In this document: positions 53,817-63,740 of the stretch, in pieces
How the letters are laid out: the number at the start of each line of letters is the position of its first letter
Numbering within the stretch: position 1 is the first letter of the stretch
Origin: an uncultured Allobosea sp.
Lineage (GTDB): Bacteria; Pseudomonadota; Alphaproteobacteria; Rhizobiales; Beijerinckiaceae
DNA: 64,000 bases
NCBI RefSeq assembly: GCF_945957345.1
Contig: NZ_CAMFKW010000027.1
Location: 1-64,000 of the forward strand
Reading direction: 5' to 3'
Position numbers and translations under genes: made by a program
The notes under the pieces: generated by a model
Told to the model about the DNA's origin: nothing
The model's input: the letters and a program-made list of their open reading frames with translations, nothing else
The model's database searches: none

Positions 53817-54899
53817 ATGACCGATATCGCCACCCTGGAACGCGACGTCCTCGCCGCGATCGATTCCGCCGCCGATGAAGCTGCCGTCGAGGATGTGCGC
53901 ATCGGCGCCCTCGGCAAGTCCGGCTCGATCTCGGCGCTGCTCAAGACCTTGGGTGGCATGACGCCGGACGAGCGCAAGGAGAAGGGCCCGCAGATCAACG
54001 GCCTGCGCGACCGCGTGCAGGGCGCGATCGCGGCTCGCAAGGAGGCGCTGGGCGAGGCGGCTCTCGAAGCCCGGCTCGCCTCCGAGCGCGTCGACGTGTC
54101 GCTGCCGGTGCAGGACGGCCCGGAGGCGCGCGGCCGCATCCATCCGATCAGCCAGGTCATCGACGAGATCACCGCGATCTTCGGCGATATGGGCTTCGCG
54201 ATTGCCGAAGGGCCGGATGTCGAGACCGACGATCTCAACTTCACCAAGCTGAACTTCCCGGTCGGCCACCCCGCCCGCGAGATGCACGACACCTTCTTCT
54301 TCGCGCCGGACGAGAATGGCGAGCGCAAGCTCCTGCGCACCCACACCTCGCCGGTCCAGGTGCGCACCATGCTGGCGCAGCAGCCGCCGATCCGCGTGAT
54401 CTGCCCAGGCCGGACCTATCGCAACGATTCCGACCAGACTCATACCCCGATGTTCCATCAGGTCGAGGGGCTCGTCATCGACAAGTCCGCCAATCTCGGC
54501 CACCTCAAGTGGATCCTCGAAGAGTTCTGCAAGTCGTTCTTCGAGATCGACGACGTGAAGATGCGCTTCCGCCCGTCCTTCTTCCCCTTCACCGAGCCCT
54601 CGATGGAGGTCGACATCCAGTGCTCGCGCAAGGGCGGCGAAATCCGCTTCGGCGAGGGCGACGATTGGCTGGAGATCCTCGGCTGCGGCATGGTCCACCC
54701 GAACGTGCTGCGCAATTGCGGGCTCGACCCGGAAGTCTATCAGGGCTTCGCCTGGGGCATGGGCATCGACCGCATCGCCATGCTGAAATACGGCATGCCG
54801 GACCTGCGCCCGTTCTTCGAGGCGGATGTGCGCTGGCTCGCGCATTACGGCTTCCGCCCGCTCGACCTGCCGACGCTGACGGGCGGCCTCTCCTCATGA
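53817..54899 (+). CDS. pheS: Phenylalanyl-tRNA synthetase alpha subunit
   Basis: 360 residues. An N-terminal coiled coil (about 1-85) binds tRNA; the class II catalytic core has HPARDMHDTFFF-type and [40 protein letters not shown] motifs, and the C-terminal [28 protein letters not shown]. It is normally followed directly by pheT, but here a glycosyltransferase gene intervenes. Confidence 0.97.
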   Translation: MTDIATLERDVLAAIDSAADEAAVEDVRIGALGKSGSISALLKTLGGMTPDERKEKGPQINGLRDRVQGAIAARKEALGEAALEARLASERVDVSLPVQDGPEARGRIHPISQVIDEITAIFGDMGFAIAEGPDVETDDLNFTKLNFPVGHPAREMHDTFFFAPDENGERKLLRTHTSPVQVRTMLAQQPPIRVICPGRTYRNDSDQTHTPMFHQVEGLVIDKSANLGHLKWILEEFCKSFFEIDDVKMRFRPSFFPFTEPSMEVDIQCSRKGGEIRFGEGDDWLEILGCGMVHPNVLRNCGLDPEVYQGFAWGMGIDRIAMLKYGMPDLRPFFEADVRWLAHYGFRPLDLPTLTGGLSS

Positions 54900-54927
54900 C
54901 GGCATCGACCGGGCAGGGGAGAGCGCG

Positions 54928-56109
54928 ATGACGCCTGCGGGCTGGGCGGCGACGATCGCCGTGCTGCTGGTCGTGATGAACCTGGCGAGCCAGGCCATCG
55001 CGCTCTGGCGGCTGCGCCGGCCCTTGCAGCGCTCGGCTCTGCTCGACACCTTGCCGCCGGTCACCATCGTCCGCCCGGTGCGCGGCATCGAGGCTTTCAG
55101 CCGCGAGACGGCGGTTTCGGGGCTGGAGCTGGACTATCCCCGCTACAGCACGATCTTCTGCGTCGCCGACGCGCATGATCCGATCATCCCGCTGATCGAG
55201 GAGTTGATCGGCATCTACGGCACCGAGAAGGTCCGCCTGATTGTCGGCGACGTGCCGGTCAGCGCCAATCCCAAGCTCAACAACTGCGTGCGCGGCTGGG
55301 AGGCTGCTTCGACCGACTGGGTCATCCTCGCCGATTCCAACGTGCTGATGCCCAGGGACTATATCCAGCGCATGCTGGCCGCCTGGCAGCCCACGACTGG
55401 CCTCGTCTGCTCGACGCCGGCCGGCTCTCGGCCGCTATGCTTCGGCGCCGAGGTCGAATGTGCCTTCCTCAACGCTTTCCAGGCGCGCTGGCAATATGTC
55501 GGCGAGGCGCTGGGCCTCGGCTTCGCGCAGGGCAAGTCGATGCTCTGGAACAAGCCCTTCCTCGACGCGAACGGCGGCATTGCTGCGCTCGGTGCCGAGA
55601 TCGCCGAGGATGCGGCCTCGACCAAGCTGGTGCGCAATACCGGCCGGCAGGTCCATCTCGTAGGCCAGCCCTTCGAGCAGCCGCTTGGCCGGCGCCGACT
55701 GAGGGACGTCGTGCAGCGCCAGTTCCGCTGGGCGCGGCTGCGGCGCGTGACCTTCCTGCCCTTCTTCGCACTGGAAATCCTCTCCACACCGTTCCTTGCG
55801 GCCGTTCTGGCCGCATTCGGCGCGTCGGCTCTCGGCCTGTCGGCCTGGCTCGCACCGCTCCTCGTGCTGCTGGTGTGGTATGCCGGCGATACCGTGCTGT
55901 CCGCGAGCGTCGGCTGGTTCCTGAGCTGGCGTTCGCCTTTCGCGATGCTGGCGCGCGACATCGCCTTCCCCGGCATCTGGGCCTATGCCTTCGTCGGCGG
56001 CGAGGTGAGCTGGCGCGGCAACGCCATGAAGATCCGCACAGACGGCGCCAACAAGCTCAACGATGCGGCCCCGACCTTGTCGGCGGCCAGCACCAAAATT
56101 TCCGACTGA
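54928..56109 (+). CDS. Family 21-like glycosyltransferase (ceramide glucosyltransferase-like)
   Basis: 393 residues with an N-terminal membrane anchor (AATIAVLLVVMNLASQAIALW), a GT-A domain with FCVADAHDP and WVILADSNVLMPRDYIQRM, the acceptor motif VQRQFRWARLRR (QxxRW), and two or three C-terminal membrane helices (FFALEILSTPFLAAVLAAFG, LAPLLVLLVWYAGD). This is the plan of ceramide/hopanoid-type glycosyltransferases of GT21. The start lies 28 bp after pheS and the end 26 bp before pheT, suggesting cotranscription. Confidence 0.85.
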   Translation: MTPAGWAATIAVLLVVMNLASQAIALWRLRRPLQRSALLDTLPPVTIVRPVRGIEAFSRETAVSGLELDYPRYSTIFCVADAHDPIIPLIEELIGIYGTEKVRLIVGDVPVSANPKLNNCVRGWEAASTDWVILADSNVLMPRDYIQRMLAAWQPTTGLVCSTPAGSRPLCFGAEVECAFLNAFQARWQYVGEALGLGFAQGKSMLWNKPFLDANGGIAALGAEIAEDAASTKLVRNTGRQVHLVGQPFEQPLGRRRLRDVVQRQFRWARLRRVTFLPFFALEILSTPFLAAVLAAFGASALGLSAWLAPLLVLLVWYAGDTVLSASVGWFLSWRSPFAMLARDIAFPGIWAYAFVGGEVSWRGNAMKIRTDGANKLNDAAPTLSAASTKISD

Positions 56110-56135
56110 TCCGAAGATACTGACCCGATAGCCCG

Positions 56136-58559
56136 ATGAAATTCACGATCTCCTGGCTCAAAGAGCACCTCGACACCGACGCCTCCGTTGCGGAGATCGC
56201 CGAAACCCTGACCCGCGTCGGCCTGGAGGTCGAGGCGATCGAGGATCGCGCCGCCGCGCTCTCGGCCTTCACCATCGCCTATGTCATCGAGGCGAAGCAG
56301 CATCCGAACGCGGATCGCTTGCGTGTCTGCATGGTCGATACCGGCGCGGGCGAGCCCGTGCAGGTCGTCTGCGGCGCGCCGAACGCCCGCACCGGCATGA
56401 AGGGCGTGTTCTCACCGCCGGGCAGCTACATCCCCGGCAAGAAGGTCACGCTCGGCAAGGGCGTGATCCGCGGCGTCGAATCGAACGGCATGCTGGTCTC
56501 GGAAGCCGAGCTTGAATTGTCCGACGATCACGACGGCATCATCGAACTGCCGGCCGATGCGCCCGTCGGTCAGCCTTATGCTCCCTATGCCGGGCTCGAC
56601 GACGCCGTGATCGAGATCGCGGTGACGCCGAACCGGGCCGATGCGCTCGGTGTCGCCGGCATCGCCCGCGATCTCGCCGCCGCTGGCCTCGGCAAGCTGA
56701 AGAGCTCAGCCGTCCAGCCGATCCCCGGCTCCTTCCCGTGTCCGGTCAAGGTGAAGCTGGACTTCACCGAGGGCGACAAGAAACTCTGCCCGGCCTTCGC
56801 GTTGCGCCTCGTGCGTGGCGTCAAGAACGGTCCGTCGCCGGACTGGCTGCAGGCCCGCCTGCGCGCCGTGGGCCTGCGCCCAATCAACGCCCTGGTCGAC
56901 ATCACCAATTTCATGACGCTCGACCGCAACCGGCCGCTGCACGTCTTCGACGCCGCCAAGGTGAAGGGCAATGTCACCGTCCGTCGCGCCAGGGCCGGCG
57001 AGACGATCCTCGCCCTCGACGGCAAGACCTACACGCTGACCGATGAGCAGGTCGTGATCGCGGACGAGCATGGCGTCGAGTCGCTCGCCGGCATCATGGG
57101 CGGCGAGGCCTCGGGCTCAAGCGAGACGACCACCGACGTGCTGATCGAAAGCGCGCTCTGGGACCCGCTGAACGTCGCTCGCTCGGGCCGCGCGCTCGGC
57201 ATCAATTCCGATGCGCGCTATCGCTTCGAGCGCGGCGTCGATCCCGATTTCGCGCGCCCCGGCCTCGATCTCGCCACCGCGCTGGTGATCGAACTCTGCG
57301 GCGGCGAAGCCTCCGAGATGGAATTCGTCGGCGAACTGCCCGCCAGCCCCGCCGCGATCGACTTCCCCTGGTCCGAGGTCAAGCGCCTGACCGGGCTCGA
57401 GCTGCCGCAGGCCGAGATGCAGGCGGCTCTCGTCTCGCTCGGCTTCGAGGTCTCGGGGGATGGCGACCGCGTCACGGTCGCTCCGCCGTCCTGGCGCGCC
57501 GATGTCGGCGGCAAGGCTGATCTCGTCGAGGAGATCGTCCGTATAGCCAGTCTCGATCGTGTCGCCTCGACGCCGCTGCCGCGCATCAAGGGCGAGGTCG
57601 TCAAGCCGGTCCTCACCGTACTGCAGAAGCGGACCCGCATTGCCAAGCGCACGCTCGCGGCGCGCGGCCTCGTCGAGGCCGTGACCTGGTCCTTCATCTC
57701 GCACGATCAGGCCAAGCTCTTCGGCGGCGGCTCGCCCAAGCTCGCGCTCGCCAACCCGATCGCGGCCGATCTCTCGGACATGCGGCCGTCGCTGCTGCCG
57801 GGGCTGATCCGCGCCGCGCAGAGCAATGCCGATCGCGGCTTCCCGGATGTCGCGCTGTTCGAGGTCGGCCAGGTCTTCAAGAGCGACGAGCCGGAAGGCC
57901 AGCTCATCGCCGCGACCGGCCTCCGCCGCGGCACCGCCCGCCTCGACGGCACCGGCCGCCACTGGGATGGCGGCGCGAAGAATGTCGACCTCTTCGACGC
58001 CAAGGCCGACGTGCTCGGCCTGCTCTCAGGGCTCGGCATCCCGACCGGCGGTCTCCAGATCGTCGCGGGCGGCCCGGCCTGGGCCCATCCCGGGCGCTCG
58101 GCCACGCTCCAGTTCGGCCCCAAGGGCGTGATCGGCGCCTTCGGCGAGGTCCACCCGAAGATCCTCAAGGCGCTCGACGTGAAGGGCCCGCTGGTCGCCT
58201 TCGAGATTCATCTCGACGCGCTGCCGCTGCCCAAGGCCAAGCCGACCAAGGTCAAGCCGAAGCTGGCCCTTTCCGACTTCCAGCCGGTGACGCGCGACTT
58301 CGCCTTCATCGTCGACAAGGCGGTGGCGGCCGGCGACATGGTCAAGACGGCGCAGGGTACGGACCGCGCGCTGATCGCCAATGTCGGCGTCTTCGATCTC
58401 TACGAGGGCGCGGGCGTCGAGGCCGGCAAGAAGTCGGTGGCTCTGGCGGTCACGCTCCAGCCGACCGAGAAGACGTTGACCGAGGCCGAGATCGAGGCCG
58501 TCGGCAGCAAGATCGTCGCCGAGATCGGCAAGCGCTACGGTGCGACGCTGCGCGGCTGA
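56136..58559 (+). CDS. pheT: Phenylalanyl-tRNA synthetase beta subunit
   Basis: 807 residues, normal length. An EMAP-like tRNA-binding domain ([21 protein letters not shown]), B3/B4 editing domain ([26 protein letters not shown]), B5 DNA-binding-like domain, catalytic-like B6/B7, and the C-terminal ferredoxin-fold anticodon-binding domain ([21 protein letters not shown]...). With PheS it forms the alpha2beta2 enzyme. No sign of a frameshift. Confidence 0.97.
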   Translation: MKFTISWLKEHLDTDASVAEIAETLTRVGLEVEAIEDRAAALSAFTIAYVIEAKQHPNADRLRVCMVDTGAGEPVQVVCGAPNARTGMKGVFSPPGSYIPGKKVTLGKGVIRGVESNGMLVSEAELELSDDHDGIIELPADAPVGQPYAPYAGLDDAVIEIAVTPNRADALGVAGIARDLAAAGLGKLKSSAVQPIPGSFPCPVKVKLDFTEGDKKLCPAFALRLVRGVKNGPSPDWLQARLRAVGLRPINALVDITNFMTLDRNRPLHVFDAAKVKGNVTVRRARAGETILALDGKTYTLTDEQVVIADEHGVESLAGIMGGEASGSSETTTDVLIESALWDPLNVARSGRALGINSDARYRFERGVDPDFARPGLDLATALVIELCGGEASEMEFVGELPASPAAIDFPWSEVKRLTGLELPQAEMQAALVSLGFEVSGDGDRVTVAPPSWRADVGGKADLVEEIVRIASLDRVASTPLPRIKGEVVKPVLTVLQKRTRIAKRTLAARGLVEAVTWSFISHDQAKLFGGGSPKLALANPIAADLSDMRPSLLPGLIRAAQSNADRGFPDVALFEVGQVFKSDEPEGQLIAATGLRRGTARLDGTGRHWDGGAKNVDLFDAKADVLGLLSGLGIPTGGLQIVAGGPAWAHPGRSATLQFGPKGVIGAFGEVHPKILKALDVKGPLVAFEIHLDALPLPKAKPTKVKPKLALSDFQPVTRDFAFIVDKAVAAGDMVKTAQGTDRALIANVGVFDLYEGAGVEAGKKSVALAVTLQPTEKTLTEAEIEAVGSKIVAEIGKRYGATLRG

Positions 58560-58569
58560 TACCGTTCGT

Positions 58570-58662
58570 CGTCAGGGTCGGGCTCGTCCCGACCATACCC
58601 GCCCTCTCTTGGCGAAGGCGGTGTTCAAGACGTGGAGGCTCGCCACAAAGGCGAGCATGACG
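58570..58662 (+). repeat. Dispersed palindromic repeat, copy R4
   Basis: 93 bp in the R1/R2 orientation. Left hairpin GGTCGGG-CTCGT-CCCGACC and right hairpin GCTCGCC-ACAAA-GGCGAGC are intact. The central arm has drifted on one side (ATACCCGCCCTCTC against AAGACGTGGA). It starts 11 bp after the pheT stop. Confidence 0.8.
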
Positions 58663-58790
58663 GCTTGGCCCTGCCCAGTGCGGTGCCGTCGCCGCCCCGC
58701 ACCATTGATCGAGATTATGTAATAATCCGTGCGCGAAATCCCTGAGCTTTCGGGGTAAGCGCTGACGTATTCTTGCATCGCTGCGGTCCT

Positions 58791-59693
58791 ATGATCCTCA
58801 CCGAACGTCCCGTCACGGACAATCTGTTCCCTGGCTTTCGCCTGCTCGACGTCCAGACATCGGGCACACGGATTCGCGTCCGCGTGGGCGGGGAGGGGCC
58901 GCCGCTGCTGCTGCTCCACGGCTATCCGCAGACGCATGTGATGTGGCGCCGGGTCGCGCCCCGGCTAGCGCAGCGTTTCACCCTGATCTGCCCGGACCTG
59001 CGTGGCTACGGCGATTCCGAAAAGCCGCCGAGCGATGCCGAACATGCGCCGTACTCCAAGCGCGCGATGGCGCGGGACATGGCCGAGGTGATGACCGCAC
59101 TCGGGCATGAGCACTTCCTCGTCGGCTCGCATGATCGCGGCGCCCGCGTGGCACACAGGCTGGCGCTCGACCATGGCGAGCGCGTCCTGAAGCTCGCCAC
59201 CCTCGACATCGCGCCGACGCGCGAGATGTATCGCGACACGACCGACGCCTTCGCCCGTGGATACTGGCACTGGTTCTTCCTGATCCAGCCGGCACCGATG
59301 CCGGAGCGCATGATCGAGAGCGATCCGGAGTTCTACTGGACGAGCCGGCGCGCCTCGGACATGCGCCTGTTCGAGCCGGAGGCACTTGCCGAATATCTGC
59401 GCTGCTTCCGCGATCCCGCAATGATCCATGCGAGCTGCGAGGATTATCGCGCCGCCGCGACGATCGACATCGCCCATGACGATGCCGATGGCAGCCGGAA
59501 GCTCGCCATGCCGCTGCTGGCCCTTTGGGGCGAGCGCGGCATCATCGGCAAATGCTTCGACCCTCTGGCCTTGTGGCGCGAGCGTGCGCAGGATGTGCGC
59601 GGCCGCGCCCTGCCGGGCGGCCACTACCTCGCGGAAGAGGTCCCCGATCTCGTTGCCGCGGAATTCGAAGCCTTTTTCGGAGAAGCCGCATGA
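58791..59693 (+). CDS. Alpha/beta hydrolase, haloacetate dehalogenase-like
   Basis: 300 residues from the ATG at 58791. The nucleophile is an aspartate in FLVGSHDRGARVAHRLALDHG (about 110-125), as in fluoroacetate dehalogenases and epoxide hydrolases, not a serine. YWHWFFLIQPAPMPE carries the His-Trp pair that binds the halide in fluoroacetate dehalogenase, and GGHYLAEEVP holds the catalytic His. Arg residues appear in DLRGYGDS. Its stop overlaps the start of the next gene (ATGA). Confidence 0.82.
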   Translation: MILTERPVTDNLFPGFRLLDVQTSGTRIRVRVGGEGPPLLLLHGYPQTHVMWRRVAPRLAQRFTLICPDLRGYGDSEKPPSDAEHAPYSKRAMARDMAEVMTALGHEHFLVGSHDRGARVAHRLALDHGERVLKLATLDIAPTREMYRDTTDAFARGYWHWFFLIQPAPMPERMIESDPEFYWTSRRASDMRLFEPEALAEYLRCFRDPAMIHASCEDYRAAATIDIAHDDADGSRKLAMPLLALWGERGIIGKCFDPLALWRERAQDVRGRALPGGHYLAEEVPDLVAAEFEAFFGEAA

Positions 59694-60781
59694 GCGGGAC
59701 AACCACCAGCGGGACCAACCGCGTCTATCGGATCGCCGTCATTCCGGGTGACGGTATCGGCAAGGAAGTCATGCCCGAGGGCCTGCGCGTGCTCGCGGCG
59801 GCCTCGAAGAAATACGGCTTCGAGCTGCGCCTCGACGAGTTCGATTTTTCCTCCTGCGACTACTACGCCAAGCACGGCAAGATGCTGCCTGACGATTGGA
59901 AGGAGACCATCGGCGGCCATGACGCGATCTATTTCGGCGCCGTCGGCATGCCCCAGCAGGTACCGGACCATATCTCGCTCTGGGGCTCGCTGCTGCTGTT
60001 CCGGCGCGAGTTCGACCAATACGTCAACCTGCGCCCGGTGCGCCTGATGCCGGGCGTGCCCGGTCCGCTCGCCAACCGCAAGCCCGGCGATATCGACTTC
60101 TTCGTCGTGCGCGAGAACACCGAGGGCGAATATTCCTCGGTCGGCGGGCGCATGTATGCCGGCACCGAGCGCGAGATCGTCATCCAGGAGACGGTGATGA
60201 GCCGCGTCGGCGTCGACCGCGTGCTGAAATACGCTTTCGAGCTGGCTCAGCGCCGCCCACGCAAGAAGCTGACCTCGGCCACCAAGTCGAACGGCATCTC
60301 GATCACCATGCCCTACTGGGACGAGCGGGTGAAGGAGATGGCGAAGAACTATCCGGGCGTCACGGTCGACCAGTACCATATCGATATCCTGACCGCGCAT
60401 TTCGTGCTGAATCCGGATCGTTTCGACGTGGTCGTCGCCTCCAACCTTTTCGGTGACATCCTCTCCGATCTAGGCCCGGCCTGCACCGGCACGATCGGCA
60501 TCGCACCCTCCGGCAACATCAACCCGACCGGCGATCATCCTTCGTTGTTCGAGCCGGTCCATGGCTCGGCGCCGGATATCGCGGGCCAGGGCATCGCCAA
60601 TCCCGTCGGCATGATCTGGTCGGGGGCGATGATGCTCGACCATCTCGGCGAGCACGAGGCCGCCAAGGGCATTGAGGCCGCGATCGAGCGCGCTCTGGGC
60701 GATGCTCGCACCCGCACCCGCGATCTCGGCGGCACGCTCGGCACGGAAGCCGCCGGCAAGGCGGTCGAACAGTCGCTTTGA
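59690..60781 (+). CDS. Tartrate/D-malate dehydrogenase-type oxidoreductase (TtuC-like)
   Basis: 363 residues of the isocitrate/isopropylmalate dehydrogenase superfamily: YRIAVIPGDGIGKEVMPEGLRVL, VRENTEGEYSSVGGRMYAG (substrate-binding loop), DRFDVVVASNLFGDILSDLGPACTGTIGIAPSGNINP (metal-binding Asp pair) and EPVHGSAPDIAGQGIANPVGMIWSGAMM. It best fits the NAD-dependent tartrate dehydrogenase/decarboxylase and D-malate dehydrogenase group. It is translationally coupled to the dehalogenase-like hydrolase; they may act on one 2-hydroxy or halo acid route, by context only. Confidence 0.85.
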   Translation: MSGTTTSGTNRVYRIAVIPGDGIGKEVMPEGLRVLAAASKKYGFELRLDEFDFSSCDYYAKHGKMLPDDWKETIGGHDAIYFGAVGMPQQVPDHISLWGSLLLFRREFDQYVNLRPVRLMPGVPGPLANRKPGDIDFFVVRENTEGEYSSVGGRMYAGTEREIVIQETVMSRVGVDRVLKYAFELAQRRPRKKLTSATKSNGISITMPYWDERVKEMAKNYPGVTVDQYHIDILTAHFVLNPDRFDVVVASNLFGDILSDLGPACTGTIGIAPSGNINPTGDHPSLFEPVHGSAPDIAGQGIANPVGMIWSGAMMLDHLGEHEAAKGIEAAIERALGDARTRTRDLGGTLGTEAAGKAVEQSL

Positions 60782-60811
60782 GCAGGAATTTGACTGCAAG
60801 GATTTGAAGAA

Positions 60812-61516
60812 ATGGATTTGTCGTCGGTCTCCTTCGTCGACCCGCTTGTCTGGGGCAAGCTGGCCGAGATCATCCTGCTCAACATCGTGTTGTCCGGCGA
60901 CAATGCCGTCGTCATCGCGCTGGCTTGCCGCGCGCTGGCGCCGGCGCAGCGGACCAAGGGCATCGCACTCGGCGCCGGTGTTGCGGTCGTGCTGCGCGTG
61001 GTCTTCACGGTGCTGATCGCCTCGCTGCTCAACACGCCCTTCCTGCGCATCATCGGCGCCGGTCTGCTGATCTGGATCGCAGTCAAGCTGATCGTCGAGG
61101 ACGAGGGGCAGGACGAGGATTCGATTACGGCCAGCAGCAAGCTCTGGAAAGCGGTGCAGACGGTCGCGATTGCCGACATCGTCATGAGCCTCGACAACGT
61201 GCTCGCCATCGCCGCGGTCGCCAAGGATTCGATTCCCTTGCTGGTCGCCGGCCTGATCATCTCGATCCCGCTGATCGTGCTCGGCGCCTCGCTGATCACC
61301 AACCTGCTGACGCGCTTCCCCATCCTGGTCTGGGCCGGTGCGGCGCTGCTCGGCTGGGTCGCCGGCGAGATGTTCGAGAGCGATCCCTGGCTGATCGCCC
61401 GCTTCGGCGAGGAGCTGCTGCATAAGCTCGAGTATCCGGCTGCCATCCTGGGCGCCCTGCTCGTGGTCGGTCTCGGCTACTTCATCAAGGCGCGCCGGCC
61501 CGATCCGGCGCACTGA
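60812..61516 (+). CDS. TerC-family membrane protein, copy 1
   Basis: 234 residues with 7 predicted membrane helices. The TerC motif LSGDNAVVIALACRALAPAQR (about 23-43) and its mirrored repeat IADIVMSLDNVLAIAAVAKDS (about 120-140) hold the conserved Asp-Asn pairs that likely bind a metal ion. Members export Mn2+ or affect tellurite resistance. It begins 30 bp after the dehydrogenase gene and 27 bp before its own paralogue. Confidence 0.88.
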   Translation: MDLSSVSFVDPLVWGKLAEIILLNIVLSGDNAVVIALACRALAPAQRTKGIALGAGVAVVLRVVFTVLIASLLNTPFLRIIGAGLLIWIAVKLIVEDEGQDEDSITASSKLWKAVQTVAIADIVMSLDNVLAIAAVAKDSIPLLVAGLIISIPLIVLGASLITNLLTRFPILVWAGAALLGWVAGEMFESDPWLIARFGEELLHKLEYPAAILGALLVVGLGYFIKARRPDPAH

Positions 61517-61543
61517 CCACCCGACCAAAGGGCAAGAACAACG

Positions 61544-62284
61544 ATGGATTTTTCCTCCTCCACCTTCTGGATCTCGCTGCTGCAGATCATCTGGATCGAC
61601 CTGCTGCTGTCGGGCGACAACGCGATCGTCATCGCGCTCGCCTGCCGGTCGCTGCCGGAGAACCGCAAGAAGATCGGCATCTGGCTGGGCGCCAGCGCCG
61701 CGGTCGGCCTGCGCATCATCTTCGCGCTGGTCGTGACCTATCTGCTCGGCGTGCCCTATCTGAAGGTGATCGGCGGCGTCCTGCTGTTCTGGATCGCGAT
61801 CAAGCTCGCCGTCGGCGAGGAGGAGGCCCATGGCAATATCGAGGCCAGCGACAGCCTCTGGAAGGCGGTCAGGACCATTGCCATCGCCGACGCGGTGATG
61901 AGCCTCGACAACGTCATCGCCATCGCCGCCGCCTCGCGTGGCCATGCCGAACTCTTCATCTTCGGCCTGCTGCTCTCGATCCCGCTGATCATCATGGGCG
62001 CTCAGCTCCTGACCTCGATCATCGAGCGCTTCCCGATCTTGGTCTGGCTCGGCGCCGCGCTGCTCGGCTGGATCGCGGCCGAGATGATCCTCGGCGATAT
62101 CGCGGTGCTGCGCTGGCTGCAGGCGAACTGGTCGACCTGGGTGGTGCCGGTTCCGACCGATGTCAGCCCGCTCGGCATCGGCCCGGCCAATGTACCGCAC
62201 TACACGGCGGCGGTGATCGGCGCGGCCTTTGTCTGTATCGTCGGCTACGTCCTGAAAAAGAAGCCGGCCGGTCAGCCGGGCTGA
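61544..62284 (+). CDS. TerC-family membrane protein, copy 2
   Basis: 246 residues, a tandem paralogue of the preceding gene. It shares LLSGDNAIVIALACRSLPENRKK and IADAVMSLDNVIAIAAASRGHAELF with the same helix layout, but differs at both ends, with a longer C-terminal loop (SPLGIGPANVPHYTAAVIGAAFVCIVGYVLKKK). The two may form a heteromer or serve different conditions. Substrate inferred from family only. Confidence 0.88.
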   Translation: MDFSSSTFWISLLQIIWIDLLLSGDNAIVIALACRSLPENRKKIGIWLGASAAVGLRIIFALVVTYLLGVPYLKVIGGVLLFWIAIKLAVGEEEAHGNIEASDSLWKAVRTIAIADAVMSLDNVIAIAAASRGHAELFIFGLLLSIPLIIMGAQLLTSIIERFPILVWLGAALLGWIAAEMILGDIAVLRWLQANWSTWVVPVPTDVSPLGIGPANVPHYTAAVIGAAFVCIVGYVLKKKPAGQPG

Positions 62285-62294
62285 GCCTCAGGCT

Positions 62295-62897
62295 TCACGC
62301 AAGAATGATCGCTGCGGCGGCCAGGACATCCTGGCCGCCGTTTTTCATGAGGCGCAGATCGCCCCGTGCTTCCGTGCCGTGCAGCGGGTCGAGGACACCG
62401 AACCGCGTCTCCGATAGCAGCGTCACGCAGAAGCTCTCGGGCGGCCGGGTGAAGCCGGTGCCGAGCGCCTTCACATAGGCTTCCTTGGCGGCCCAGAGGC
62501 GGGCGAAGGCGAACGGGCGTGCAGGAGATGCCGTTGCCTCCAGGAAGCGGCGCTCGTCCGGATGCAGCAGGTCGAGCGGGGGCGCTCCCTCCATATCGAC
62601 GCGTTCCACGTCCACGCCCAACGGATGCCGCGCCAGGCCGACCGCGACGATACCGGCCCGCGTTGCCAGCGACAGATGGAGCTGCTCAGGCCGGGCGAGG
62701 AACGGCTGGCCGGCGGGATCATGGTCGATGACGATCTCGTTCCGATGGCAGCCGAGTTGCTGCGCCAGAACTCGCCGCGCGGTGTCGCGCCGTAGCGCAG
62801 AGCGCTCCGTCAGGTTGCGCGGATCGGCATCCGTCCGGACCAGCCAGATCGCGGGCAGGGCAGGGGCAAGGGCATCGGCGTCGTCAGACCAGTGCAT
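62295..62897 (-). CDS. 4'-phosphopantetheinyl transferase family protein
   Basis: 200 residues of the Sfp superfamily: LSLATRAGIVAVGLARHPLGVDVERVD (Mg2+-binding GVDVE, about 85-100) and FARLWAAKEAYVKALGTGF (WxxKEA, about 130-148). It transfers the phosphopantetheine arm of CoA to a carrier protein. The Sfp type usually serves polyketide or nonribosomal peptide carriers as well as fatty acid ACP. No such synthase is in the window. Confidence 0.88.
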   Translation of the reverse strand: MHWSDDADALAPALPAIWLVRTDADPRNLTERSALRRDTARRVLAQQLGCHRNEIVIDHDPAGQPFLARPEQLHLSLATRAGIVAVGLARHPLGVDVERVDMEGAPPLDLLHPDERRFLEATASPARPFAFARLWAAKEAYVKALGTGFTRPPESFCVTLLSETRFGVLDPLHGTEARGDLRLMKNGGQDVLAAAAIILA

Positions 62898-63002
62898 GGG
62901 CGATCTCTAGCGCTCCTGCCCATGCCTGTCGCGCCCTGCGCGGAGTTCATGCAGCCGCGCCGTTCCTGCGCGTTGACCTTCGCGCGGGCTTTCCGCTTCT
63001 GG

Positions 63003-63740
63003 ATGACGATGTCAGACGATCCGAACACGCCGCCGGCCGTCCCGGAAGCGCCGATCACCGCCGCCGGGATGATGCTCGGCCTGCGCAAGGTCTCCGTGCT
63101 GATGCCCGGTATCGTCGTCTTCGCCGTCGCCTTCGGGGCCGCTGCGGCGGCGAAGGGGCTCACCCTGTTTCAGGCCCTTCTAATGAGTGGCTTCGTCTAT
63201 GCCGGCGTTGCGCAGCTCGTCTCGTTGGAGCTGTGGCGTCCCGAATGGACCTGGGGCGCCATCGCCGGCATCGCCGTGGTCACCGCGACCGTCAATGCGC
63301 GCATGGTTTTGCAGGGCGCCTCGCTGCAGCCCTGGTTCGCGAAATATCCGAAGACGCTCAACGCCTTCCACCTCTTCTTCTTCACCGATGCCAATTGGCT
63401 GATCGGCACGCGCTACCGGGCCGAGGGCGGGCGCGATCTCGGCATGCTGGTCGGGGCCGGACTTGCTCTCTGGCTGGTCTGGGTCATCGCGACCGGCGGC
63501 GGCTACATGCTGGGCGCTCTGGTGAGCGACCCGCGCCGCTACGGCATCGACCTCGTCATGCCGATCTTCTTCGCCGCGATGATCGTGCCGCTCTGGCGCG
63601 GCAAGCGTGGCATGGTGCCCTGGGTTGTCGCCGGCCTCGTCGCGCTGGTCACCGCCCGGCTGATCGACGGCTATGCCTTCATCATCGTCGGCTCGCTCGC
63701 CGGCGCGGTCACGGGAGCGTTCCGCGATGACGCTGCCTGA
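63003..63740 (+). CDS. azlC: AzlC-family branched-chain amino acid exporter subunit
   Basis: 245 residues from the ATG at 63003 (or the ATG at 63009). The AzlC pattern is seen in GIVVFAVAFGAAAAAKGLTLFQALLMSGFVYAGVAQLVSLELW and in TVNARMVLQGASLQPWFAKYPKTLNAFHLFFFTDANWLIGTRY. With AzlD it forms an exporter of the LIV-E family. Its last codons overlap the start of azlD by 14 bp, typical for this pair. Confidence 0.9.
   Translation: MTMSDDPNTPPAVPEAPITAAGMMLGLRKVSVLMPGIVVFAVAFGAAAAAKGLTLFQALLMSGFVYAGVAQLVSLELWRPEWTWGAIAGIAVVTATVNARMVLQGASLQPWFAKYPKTLNAFHLFFFTDANWLIGTRYRAEGGRDLGMLVGAGLALWLVWVIATGGGYMLGALVSDPRRYGIDLVMPIFFAAMIVPLWRGKRGMVPWVVAGLVALVTARLIDGYAFIIVGSLAGAVTGAFRDDAA

Noticed and set aside
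60782-60811. Mn2+ (yybP-ykoY) riboswitch before the TerC genes
   Set aside because: The gap is only 30 bp, too short for this riboswitch.
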